Assembly: GCA_910579265.1 (NCBI GenBank)
Contig: CAJTTE010000006.1
Location: 69,913 to 133,912 of the forward strand
Direction of reading: 5' to 3'
DNA from: an uncultured Ruminiclostridium sp.
Lineage (GTDB): Bacteria; Bacillota; Clostridia; Oscillospirales; Ruminococcaceae
Length of the DNA stretch: 64,000 nt
Part shown: positions 26,678 through 34,187 of the stretch, piece by piece
Numbering within the stretch: the first letter of the stretch is position 1
Layout of the letters: every line of letters begins with the position of its first letter
Position numbers and translations under genes: made by a program
The notes under the pieces: model-generated
Told to the model about the DNA's origin: nothing
Seen by the model: the letters and a program-made list of their open reading frames with translations, nothing else
Databases searched by the model: none

Positions 26678-26815
26678 AATAAACTCTGTCCTTTCTCATA
26701 ATAAAATATTTCCCGTTTGTCGGAAAGGGGCGGATGCCGCTTCTCCGATATACTTGGGAAAGCAGTTTTAACTGCTCGCCGTATACCTCTCGGGGTTTTT
26801 CAAGCGATTTGTGCA

Positions 26816-26963
26816 TTAAAAAACGCCCCTTTGGGGGGCGTGAATATTCAGCACCCCTCATCTTCCGCCGATAACTCCGGCGCAGGAAGTAGCACCATTT
26901 CCGTATACTACGGACGGTTGCTGCAACGTCAACGGGCCTGTCCCTCAGCTGCTCTTGATAAGG
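26816..26963 (-). promoter_or_regulatory. SAM-I (S-box) riboswitch with terminator
   Basis: Reading the minus strand, the aptamer starts CTTATCAAGAGCAGCTGAGG and continues GGACAGGCCCGTTGACG, GCAGCAACC, GGTGCTACTTCCTGC and a closing GATGAGGGG region, the S-box core in order. It is followed by the expression platform: a 7-bp GC stem (26823-26829 with 26835-26841) and a T-run. SAM binding should favour termination upstream of metK. Confidence 0.92.
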
Positions 26964-26995
26964 TAAAATTCAATAAGGCTTTTTGCCTTATTTAT

Positions 26996-27024
26996 ATTGT
27001 AACACATAGTATAACGTATGTCAA
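26996..27024 (-). promoter_or_regulatory. Promoter of metK
   Basis: On the minus strand, TTGACA (27019-27024), 17-bp spacer, TACAAT (26996-27001). A small AATAAGGC/GCCTTATT hairpin at about 26971-26992 lies between it and the aptamer. Confidence 0.85.
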
Positions 27025-27044
27025 GTAGGAAGAAAAAGAAAAAA

Positions 27045-28565
27045 TCACTGCCAGTATTTTCGGTCCAATGTGCGGTACTGTACCGCTCTGCTGATATGAC
27101 GCTTGTTTATGATATCGCTGCCCTCCAGATCCGCAACCGTTCTCGCCACCTTCATGATGCGGTCATAAGCTCTCGCGGAAAGACCCAGACGGTCAAACGA
27201 GCCGCGTAAAAAATCCTCCGCTTTGCTGTCCAAAGGACAAAATTCCCGTATCCGCGACGGCGGTATCTCGCTGTTAAAAAGCATTCCGGTACCTTTAAAC
27301 CTCTGTTTTTGGATCTCCCTTGCCTTATGTATGTTTTCCTTGAGCTCGGAGGATGAAAGCCCGGATCTGTCGGATCTGAGTTCGGAATATTTTACCGCAT
27401 TCACCTCGGTCTGGATATCTATTCTGTCCAATACGGGCCGGCTTATTTTCCCGAGATATTTTGATATGGCAATGGGAGAACATCCGCATTTTCCCTCGCT
27501 CCCGAAATTTCCGCAGGGGCATGGATTCATAGCCGCAACAAGCATGGTTTTGCACGGAAAAGAGGTTTTCCCCGATGCGCGGGTTATCACCACCTTCTTA
27601 TCCTCCAGAGGCTGCCTTAAGGTCTCCAGTACGTCCCGGCGAAATTCCGGCAGCTCGTCGAGAAACATAACTCCGTTATGAGCGAGGCTTATTTCGCCCG
27701 GCGACGGATTCTTACCTCCGCCCACGATCCCCGCCCCGCTGGCGGTATGGCTTACCGGCCGAAAAGGCCGGCGTGTTATAAACGGAGAATTGTCGTCCAG
27801 AAGTCCGGCCACAGAATAGACCGATGTGGTTTCTATACTTTCCTCAAATGTCATATCCGGCATTATTCCGGGGATCCTTTTTGCTATCATGCTTTTCCCC
27901 GACCCCGGCGGACCGATCATAAGAAGGTTATGAAATCCCGCTGCTGCGGTCTGTATAGCCGCTTTGATATTTTCCTGACCTTTTACGTCGGAAAAATCCG
28001 AAATATCTGCATAATCCTTCGGCGAAGGCTCATAAGGGGACGCGGGAGCAAGCTTCAGTTCGCCGCGCAAAAAGGCTGCGAGCTGTCCCACATTATTTAT
28101 TCCGTATATTTCTATGCCTCTTACAAGAGATGCCTCATGTACGTTTACCGAAGGAAGAAAAATACGCTTAAAGCCTTTTTCCTTTGCCGCCGCCGTCATG
28201 GGAAGAACACCCTTTGTTCCCGTCAGCTCGCCGGACAAGGAAAGCTCGCCTATAAATACGTCGCTCCCGGAAGGAGGAACGATCTTTTCCATTGCCGCCA
28301 GAATACTTATCAATATCGGAAAATCATAGGACGAACCGCTTTTTCGTATATCGGCCGGCGAAAGATTCACGGAAACCTTTACCATCGAAATATCAAAACC
28401 GGAATTATTAAGGGCGGCCTGCACCCTCTGCCTGCTCTCCTGAATGGAGGTATCGCCCAGACCCACGATCCGGAAATCGGGAGTCCCCTTTGAAGTACTG
28501 CATTCCACCGTTACCGAAAAACCGTTCAGCCCCGACAGACCGAAGGTGTTTACCTTAGAAAACAT
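27045..28565 (-). CDS. yifB: YifB/ComM-family Mg-chelatase-like AAA+ ATPase
   Basis: The 506-aa protein has three parts. The N-terminal ChlI-like domain (residues ~1-190) includes NLSPADIRKSGSSYDFPI. The AAA+ core has Walker A GPPGSGKS near residue 215 and Walker B GVMFLDELPEF near 300. The C-terminal domain ends with ARAYDRIMKVARTVADLEGS. Homologues such as ComM act as a helicase promoting branch migration during natural transformation. The start at 28565 follows GAAAGGAG; a longer in-frame reading to 28694 runs into a family D element and is rejected. The gene has no close co-transcribed neighbour. Confidence 0.93.
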   Translation of the reverse strand: MFSKVNTFGLSGLNGFSVTVECSTSKGTPDFRIVGLGDTSIQESRQRVQAALNNSGFDISMVKVSVNLSPADIRKSGSSYDFPILISILAAMEKIVPPSGSDVFIGELSLSGELTGTKGVLPMTAAAKEKGFKRIFLPSVNVHEASLVRGIEIYGINNVGQLAAFLRGELKLAPASPYEPSPKDYADISDFSDVKGQENIKAAIQTAAAGFHNLLMIGPPGSGKSMIAKRIPGIMPDMTFEESIETTSVYSVAGLLDDNSPFITRRPFRPVSHTASGAGIVGGGKNPSPGEISLAHNGVMFLDELPEFRRDVLETLRQPLEDKKVVITRASGKTSFPCKTMLVAAMNPCPCGNFGSEGKCGCSPIAISKYLGKISRPVLDRIDIQTEVNAVKYSELRSDRSGLSSSELKENIHKAREIQKQRFKGTGMLFNSEIPPSRIREFCPLDSKAEDFLRGSFDRLGLSARAYDRIMKVARTVADLEGSDIINKRHISRAVQYRTLDRKYWQ

Positions 28566-28592
28566 TTTTGCGGCTCCTTTCAAAAGTGCGGA

Positions 28593-28958
28593 TAAAAGCC
28601 TGTTTAGCACCTCCGGGCATGCATCCTGCATGCGCCTTTTGCGTACCTGCTCGTTGATTTTTCTTGATATACATAAAGTACGTCTGCAAAACATTGCCCC
28701 GAAAAACTTAAAATCTGCTGCGTAATTTACTTACTTCAAGATACCGGGACCTATCTGAAACCAAATCAAATTAGGATGTTTTTGAAACCAAAGCAATTCG
28801 CTAAAAGCATGACGACTTCAAAAAAGCGAAAAAATACGAGGGTATTTCCTATTTGCCCCTTTGGGACGACTACCGGCATTATGTGACGCAAAAAGCGTCC
28901 GAGATCAATAGAAACCGTGCAAATTGCGGCTTTTCAGATGATCCCTAAACAAGCTCTA
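28593..28958 (-). repeat. Family D element (D3), split by family C
   Basis: Left part 28593-28744 starts TAAAAGCCTGTTTAG. The other terminus (TAAACAAGCTCTA) is at 28946-28958, beyond an inserted family C element. Its left end lies about 20 bp upstream of the yifB ribosome binding site. Confidence 0.8.
28745..28947 (-). repeat. Family C element (C4), inserted in D3
   Basis: A ~200-bp copy from GGGACCTATCTGAAACC to GGCTTTTCAGATGATCCCTA, lying inside D3 about 12 bp from the D terminus. The internal GTGACGCAAAAAGCGTC block is present. Confidence 0.8.
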
Positions 28959-28981
28959 AGAATCAGCCGTCATACATAGGC

Positions 28982-29908
28982 TCAATAATTAAACACGCTT
29001 CCCCCGATAAATTCCCGGACTATGGAGCTTTCGGGAATAAGATCCGAAGAAAGAGGCGTTATTTCCTCCAAAAAAGCCAGCATATCCCTTACCATATCAT
29101 ATAATTCAAAATCAGGGCTGACCGCCTCCAGCTCCGGAATGAGCTGAGGCGAATAAACCGCCGCTTCAAATGACATAAATGTATCGATATTTATAGCTGC
29201 ATTATCCTTATAGGGCATTATATAAAGCTGTTCGCCCCGTTGAACGGACCTGAAGGCTCTGATAATATCTTCCGTTTTTCGTCCCCTGAAGAGCCTGTCC
29301 CGCATAAGCCGGCGCATAAGTCGTATCATGCTTGGATGAAGAAGCTTCTTTCCCATTGAGAGCCTTGTTCTGACGCTGACATATATTCCTTCGGAATGCT
29401 TGTGAACAGAGCCTATGACCTCGGGATTAAGGGCGTGTATACCCTCTATTATGATAAGCTCCCGCTCTTTTCTGCAAAGCAGCTTTCCTGCCTCCCTGGT
29501 CTGATCGGCGAAATTAAATACGGGAAGCTGCGTAGGAAGACAATTAAAGAACCTGTCCAGATGCTCCGTAAGAAGAGGTATATCTACTCTCGAGGGCGCC
29601 TCAAGATCGATCTTGCTTCTTTCCTCCGGAGTAAGCCCGTTAAGCGGATGAAAATAATTGTCCATCGAAATCACATGAGCAAAAAGCCCCCGGGCATCCA
29701 AAAGAGCCTTAAGCCTTAATGCGGAGGTGGTCTTTGAGCTTCCCGAGGGTCCGGAAAGAAGAACTATCGGCTTTTCTTCCGCCCGTTTGGCAATCATGTC
29801 CGCTGCCGCTTCAAGCTGATTATGGTAGAGTCTCTCCGCCGATATGACCTCGGTTCTCGAATCCTGGTTCAAAGCGTCGTTAAGCTCCCGTACAGGTAAA
29901 ATATTCAT
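28982..29908 (-). CDS. Uridine kinase-like P-loop kinase
   Basis: The 308-aa protein has a P-loop GPSGSSKTTSA near residue 50, an ISMDNYFHP motif near 77 (typical of uridine kinase/phosphoribulokinase, with the Asp-Asn-Tyr acceptor loop), and IIIEGIHALNPE near 150. The remainder matches the long uridine-kinase-like proteins of Firmicutes. The true substrate is uncertain; phosphorylation of a nucleoside or sugar is expected. It starts 1 bp after the HAD gene stop with GAAAGGAG upstream, so both form one operon. The N-terminal ~40 residues and C-terminal ~70 residues extend beyond the core kinase. Confidence 0.85.
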   Translation of the reverse strand: MNILPVRELNDALNQDSRTEVISAERLYHNQLEAAADMIAKRAEEKPIVLLSGPSGSSKTTSALRLKALLDARGLFAHVISMDNYFHPLNGLTPEERSKIDLEAPSRVDIPLLTEHLDRFFNCLPTQLPVFNFADQTREAGKLLCRKERELIIIEGIHALNPEVIGSVHKHSEGIYVSVRTRLSMGKKLLHPSMIRLMRRLMRDRLFRGRKTEDIIRAFRSVQRGEQLYIMPYKDNAAINIDTFMSFEAAVYSPQLIPELEAVSPDFELYDMVRDMLAFLEEITPLSSDLIPESSIVREFIGGSVFNY

Positions 29909-29909
29909 A

Positions 29910-30590
29910 CTAAAAGCTCCTTTCGGGCAGCTTGTCCAACGCGCCCAGTATATCTGCAAGCTCAAAAAGCGAGTCACATTTTGCGTACAGCATTTTTTTA
30001 ATCTCCTCGTCGGGCTGTGACAGATCGGGAATCATTACCGGCTTCATTCCCGCTGTGTAGGCCGATCTTATTCCGTTGGGCGAATCCTCTACGGCTATGC
30101 ACCCGCCCGGAGGCACACCTATTTTTTCGGCGGCATAAAGGTACAGATCCGGAGCAGGCTTTCCGTTTTCCACCATAGGGCCGCAGCATATTTCCCCGAA
30201 TCGGTCATACAGACCGATAAGCTTAAGATATTTATCGGCTCTTTCCTTGTCGGTTGCGGTAGCCACAGCTGTTTTTATGCCCGTACCTTGAAGACGGTCC
30301 AAAAGCTCGTCTATACCCTTCTTCTTTTTGAGCCCGTTTTCTTCTATATCCCGGTCCATAAGCTCTTTCCGCCTGGCCCGCACGGCCTGATAGTCAAAGT
30401 CCTCCCCGAAAATTTCTTTGAGAAGAGGCGAAGCATATTTCCCGGCAAGGCTCCGAAGCATAAGCGCCTGCTCGTATTCCATATGATACCCGAATTCCTT
30501 AGCCGCCATACGCCAGTATTTGGCCAAAAGCGGTTCGGTATCCAGAATAACACCGTCCATATCAAAAATTACTGCCTGTATCTCCGTCAC
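29910..30590 (-). CDS. HAD-superfamily hydrolase (phosphoglucomutase/phosphatase-like)
   Basis: A 226-aa HAD subfamily IA protein. Motif I DMDGVILD (residues 10-17) has the nucleophile Asp and acid Asp, motif II is TAVATATDK near 111, motif III Lys is in NGKPAPDLY near 143, and motif IV is AVEDSPNG near 171. The helical cap lies at ~20-85. The family includes beta-phosphoglucomutase and sugar phosphatases; the substrate cannot be decided. It is the first gene of an operon with the kinase, with its own promoter. Confidence 0.9.
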   Translation of the reverse strand: MTEIQAVIFDMDGVILDTEPLLAKYWRMAAKEFGYHMEYEQALMLRSLAGKYASPLLKEIFGEDFDYQAVRARRKELMDRDIEENGLKKKKGIDELLDRLQGTGIKTAVATATDKERADKYLKLIGLYDRFGEICCGPMVENGKPAPDLYLYAAEKIGVPPGGCIAVEDSPNGIRSAYTAGMKPVMIPDLSQPDEEIKKMLYAKCDSLFELADILGALDKLPERSF

Positions 30591-30646
30591 CCTTCCTAAG
30601 CCCCCTTCATAACAATTGCCGGTATTTTCAAGAATTTACGTTTTTT

Positions 30647-30675
30647 ATTTTACCATATGACGTAATTTTTTTCAA
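30647..30675 (-). promoter_or_regulatory. Promoter of HAD-kinase operon
   Basis: On the minus strand, TTGAAA (30670-30675), 17-bp spacer, TAAAAT (30647-30652). Confidence 0.75.
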
Positions 30676-30899
30676 GTGAAAACGGACAATAAGTAAAACG
30701 GACAAAACCGCGCTTCGGCGGCGGCTCTGATCACAGCTTCGCATATATCGCTCAGTCGACCCTCCGGCGTTTTTCTTCCTTTGAATATATAAGCGAAATT
30801 AAGCAAAATTTTATAGAAGCTGCGAAAAACTCACGGTAATAAGCTTTACAGAAAACCGCAAACCCATATGTTTCATTTAGCCGCATGCGGCGATATAAA

Positions 30900-30940
30900 G
30901 GCGGCATAGAGAAAAACCCTCCGGCTCTCTCCATGCCGCC
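30900..30940 (-). terminator. Terminator of ADP-ribosylglycohydrolase-like gene
   Basis: An 8-bp GC stem GGCGGCAT/ATGCCGCC (30900-30907 with 30933-30940), extended by GAGA/TCTC pairing, is followed on the minus strand by TTTATAT. Confidence 0.65.
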
Positions 30941-30983
30941 GTTAAAATATGTCGCCTTATTTGGTGGGAACAAATGTTTTTCG

Positions 30984-32081
30984 TCAATCCGTTTCGTCCT
31001 CAGCGTCTTCATCCGCGTATGCCGAATTATCATAAAGCACGTCGGCAACCGTTTCCAGAAGGGAACTGTACTGAATTTTCTTAAGCCAGCTTTTAGGCAG
31101 CTTTTTATAACCGTACCATGTGCCGAGTATGCCGCCCGTTATTGCGGCGCAGGCTGCGCTGTCCCCGTCGTGATTTGCCGACAGAGCTATTGCGTATTTA
31201 AAATTTGTCTGATGTAGGAGCGCGCTGTAAACAGCTATTGCGAGAGTAGAAACGGCGCTAAGGCCGTCGCCCAGCTCAGCTATTCCCTCCTGAGGATCCG
31301 TATCCTCGTCGTTTGCCAGATCAACTGCTTTTTGAAGCGCGGTATAAGTGTTGGAGTTTTCGGGGTAGGAAGCCAAAAGCGCCATCGCCTCGTTTATCGC
31401 GTCATCCAAAGGCTTGTCCTCCATAAGCTCGGCTACGATCGACGCATAAACGCCGCAGGGGAGATAACCGTCCGGATGTGAATGTGTGATTGCGCCTATA
31501 TCGCAGCCCATTCTGAAAGCCATATCGGAGCTTTGACCGTAAAAAAGTCCTGCCGGCGCCACACGCTTTACCGCTCCGTTGTCAATATTGTTGTTTACCC
31601 TTCTGCTTAATGTTCCGAAGGCATTGTTCTTAACATCCAAAAGCGCGTCTATATTCGCGTTATTAAGGCGCCTTTGCTTGCCAAGCCCCTTTGATTTGAG
31701 CAAAGAAGACATATTGGGGTTTTTTGTTTTGTCGAATAGCCATTCATATTCTCTTCCCGCTATGGTTTTTGTCTGCATATAAAGCCATAGCTGATAGGAA
31801 TAAAAAACATAATTGGCTACGGCGCTGTTTTCGTACTCGGCATGTTCGTTATGCGCCCATAGAATACCGTCTGCGGTAAAGAGGCTCATCTGCGTAGCCT
31901 CCGTAAAAAGCGCCGTACCGGTCTTCCGGCTTACCGCAAGCTCCTTGGCTCCGTTTTTTTCGAAAGTTTCGCATATTTCTTCAAAACTCATATTCATCAG
32001 AGGGTATCCGAAAGCGTCGCCTAATGCGCTCCCGAAAAATGCCCCCTCAAATTTATCCATATACCTTGTTACCTTGCTCAT
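30984..32081 (-). CDS. ADP-ribosylglycohydrolase-family protein with altered metal sites
   Basis: The 365-aa protein keeps the all-helical DraG/ARH fold signature: GSALGDAFGYP at residues 17-27, AITHSHPDGYLP, and an IALSANHDGDSAACAAITGG block near the C-terminus. Active members bind two metal ions through a TDDT motif and a DxDS/T motif. Here these read TEAT (residues 60-63) and DSAA (307-310), so three expected metal-contacting residues (Asp, Asp and the second C-terminal Asp), plus the Ser/Thr, are replaced. It may bind ADP-ribose without hydrolysing it or act by another mechanism. It lies 140 bp downstream of the dac-rlmH operon. Confidence 0.85.
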   Translation of the reverse strand: MSKVTRYMDKFEGAFFGSALGDAFGYPLMNMSFEEICETFEKNGAKELAVSRKTGTALFTEATQMSLFTADGILWAHNEHAEYENSAVANYVFYSYQLWLYMQTKTIAGREYEWLFDKTKNPNMSSLLKSKGLGKQRRLNNANIDALLDVKNNAFGTLSRRVNNNIDNGAVKRVAPAGLFYGQSSDMAFRMGCDIGAITHSHPDGYLPCGVYASIVAELMEDKPLDDAINEAMALLASYPENSNTYTALQKAVDLANDEDTDPQEGIAELGDGLSAVSTLAIAVYSALLHQTNFKYAIALSANHDGDSAACAAITGGILGTWYGYKKLPKSWLKKIQYSSLLETVADVLYDNSAYADEDAEDETD

Positions 32082-32201
32082 TTCAACTTTTCCCGCAAAA
32101 ACGGTTTTCCCTTTCTTTTTATTTTATAAGGTTTATTATACGCCGCCGTCCGTTGGAGATATCCGACCCGGCGAAAAATATGCTTCTCCGAAAATTGTTT
32201 T

Positions 32202-32224
32202 TATTGTTCCACCAAGTAACCCTT
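32202..32224 (-). repeat. Family B end fragment (B5)
   Basis: Twenty-three bases TATTGTTCCACCAAGTAACC... matching one family B terminus only. The rest of the element is absent, and the fragment overlaps the stop codon of the adjacent gene. Confidence 0.6.
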
Positions 32225-33683
32225 ACGGTTTTTTTCTTATCCTTTTTTCGTTTTTCCTGCCCATCTTTTCCGCTGCACGCCGGTTAGCCTCCGTTTCAGT
32301 CATGGATTCCAGTTCCGGACTGGAATAAGCTATTCTCGGCGTATAGCTCCATCCCGCCGTGCTTTCCCTGTCATAGACGGTGCGGCAAAAAACCGGCGAA
32401 CCTACCATAGCCAGCAGGTGTTCAAGATAATCGTAATAACTGCCCGGCGTCAGGACTCCTTTCTGAAGCGGAATATCCGTACATGCCTTTCGTACTATTT
32501 TATCCGCCATCATAACGCAGTTGGAGGTCACTACAAAGTAGGTTTTCATTTTACCGCTTTTGAATTTATAAAAATCCGAACCCGTACAGTTCCACATTTT
32601 ACTTCCCCAGTCGAATACGGCCTCGCCCTTAGCCGAAGGGTCGTTTTTATAAACCTGCTGAAGGGGTGTTTCCCAAGGATAGGACATCTCCTTGATCTTT
32701 GATATTTCTTCACGCACCGCCGTCTTCTGTTCTTCGGTAAGTCTGAATCCGTAACCGTATATTTCTCTGGGTGAAGCGGTAACATAAAACCTTATATAGG
32801 GCTCCTTTTTACCCACGACAAATATTCCGTCGCCGATACCTCCGAAAAGAGATGTGGAGGTAAGATCATAAGAACCGTATGAATAGATGACACCTTCAAA
32901 ACAAAGATCACAGTGTCCCATTATGCCGAATCCGTGCTCACTGACATGTATCATAACCTCCATATCCGGCGGCGCAGAGGTTTCCTTGCCGTCCGGATAA
33001 AAAGTCTTAAGCTCTGCTCTTGCTTTTTCGGGATCAAGGATATTTTGTCTCCTTCTGGCTCTGAGCTTTGCAAAGGGCCTTAAAGTAGACAAAAGAACGG
33101 GCATAGGAAGGCTGAGCTTTTTGCTGAACCTTCTTCTGAAGCTTCCCGGAAGGCATTGAAAAATAAAATCCCAGACCAGAAACGCCCCGTAAAAAATACA
33201 GTAAAGACCCGAAACCGCAAGGAATCCTCTCTTGCCCATTTCAGGCACGAACACCATCAGGATACCGAAAACCAAAAAGAATAAAAAAAGCAGAAGCTCC
33301 TTTATTCTTCCCGATACATTATCCTTTCTGTCGATAAAATAATCCATAAGCTTTATGCCTGCATTCACCAAAATGTACAGCGTAAAGATTATATAAACCG
33401 GTTCAAGACTGAGTCTGGGCAGCAATATGATCATCCCGCCCAGACAAATATTAAGAAGCGCGCTTATAAAAAGGCTTTTAAAAGAATCGTTCGATATGGC
33501 TTTTCTCTTTGCCGCCGCCGAAATGCCGGATACAAATCCGTGCAGCACCACGACCGAGCCGCCCAGATAACAAACGAACTCCATTACCGGCTCTCCTACG
33601 GTTAACGTATATATTCCGGCGGCTATGATTGCCGCTCCTGCCACAAGGCATATAAATGGATACCATTTTGAATTGTTTTTCAT
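32223..33683 (-). CDS. Membrane protein: DUF308-like N-terminus fused to soluble C-terminal domain
   Basis: The 486-aa protein has about six membrane segments in residues 8-180, in the three-repeat pattern of HdeD/DUF308 proteins. A basic linker (~195-220) and a ~230-residue soluble domain follow. The soluble domain has a conserved-looking His in HVSEHGFGIMGH near 250, SYGSYD near 275, and a Cys in VTSNCVMMA near 395. That His...Asn-Cys order recalls permuted papain-like (LRAT/DUF4105-type) peptidase folds, but this is inference. It begins 24 bp after rlmH, so it belongs to the dac-rlmH operon. Its stop codon falls on the edge of a family B fragment. Confidence 0.7.
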   Translation of the reverse strand: MKNNSKWYPFICLVAGAAIIAAGIYTLTVGEPVMEFVCYLGGSVVVLHGFVSGISAAAKRKAISNDSFKSLFISALLNICLGGMIILLPRLSLEPVYIIFTLYILVNAGIKLMDYFIDRKDNVSGRIKELLLFLFFLVFGILMVFVPEMGKRGFLAVSGLYCIFYGAFLVWDFIFQCLPGSFRRRFSKKLSLPMPVLLSTLRPFAKLRARRRQNILDPEKARAELKTFYPDGKETSAPPDMEVMIHVSEHGFGIMGHCDLCFEGVIYSYGSYDLTSTSLFGGIGDGIFVVGKKEPYIRFYVTASPREIYGYGFRLTEEQKTAVREEISKIKEMSYPWETPLQQVYKNDPSAKGEAVFDWGSKMWNCTGSDFYKFKSGKMKTYFVVTSNCVMMADKIVRKACTDIPLQKGVLTPGSYYDYLEHLLAMVGSPVFCRTVYDRESTAGWSYTPRIAYSSPELESMTETEANRRAAEKMGRKNEKRIRKKP

Positions 33684-33707
33684 TTCTGTCGTTCTTTCCG
33701 ATCGCGG

Positions 33708-34187
33708 TTATTTATGGTACCGCTTGTTGTAAATGATCGTATAAGCTCTGTATATCTGCTCCGAAAGCATGACCCTCGCCAGCTGATGAGGAAACGTCAT
33801 TTTTGACATGGACAGCTTCAGATCTGCGGCAGCCTTTACCCCTTCCCCGAGTCCGAAGGAGCTGCCGATTATAAAAACGACGGAACTTACGCCCTTTAAA
33901 GGAAGGGTTTTAGTTATATCCGCCAGCTGAGCGCTGGTCATTTCCTTCCCTTCGACGCACATTGCGCATACATAAGCTCCGGAAGGGATTTTTTTAAGTA
34001 TCTTTTCTCCTTCCCTGTTTAGGGCATTGTGGATCTCGGCTTGGGACGGGTTATCGGAAAGCCTTTCTGGTTCGATTATTTCCGTATTGAAACGACAAAA
34101 AGCACCGAGTCTCTTCTCATATTCGCTGCAAGCATCACGAAAGTGATCCTCTTTAATCCTGCCTACGCAGATAAGTGTTATATTCAT
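33708..34187 (-). CDS. rlmH: 23S rRNA (pseudouridine1915-N3)-methyltransferase
   Basis: The 159-aa SPOUT methyltransferase is exactly the usual RlmH length. It shows FIIGSSFGLG (SAM-binding knot) near residue 105, the LSMSKMTFPHQLARVMLSEQIYRA block, and the diagnostic C-terminal NKRYHK. It methylates pseudouridine 1915 in helix 69 of the large ribosomal subunit. The ATG at 34187 overlaps the dac stop by one base (TGATG), so translation is coupled. Confidence 0.97.
   Translation of the reverse strand: MNITLICVGRIKEDHFRDACSEYEKRLGAFCRFNTEIIEPERLSDNPSQAEIHNALNREGEKILKKIPSGAYVCAMCVEGKEMTSAQLADITKTLPLKGVSSVVFIIGSSFGLGEGVKAAADLKLSMSKMTFPHQLARVMLSEQIYRAYTIIYNKRYHK

Noticed and set aside
28566..28694. 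In-frame extension of yifB
   Set aside because: Runs through the yifB ribosome binding site into repeat D3; canonical start is 28565.
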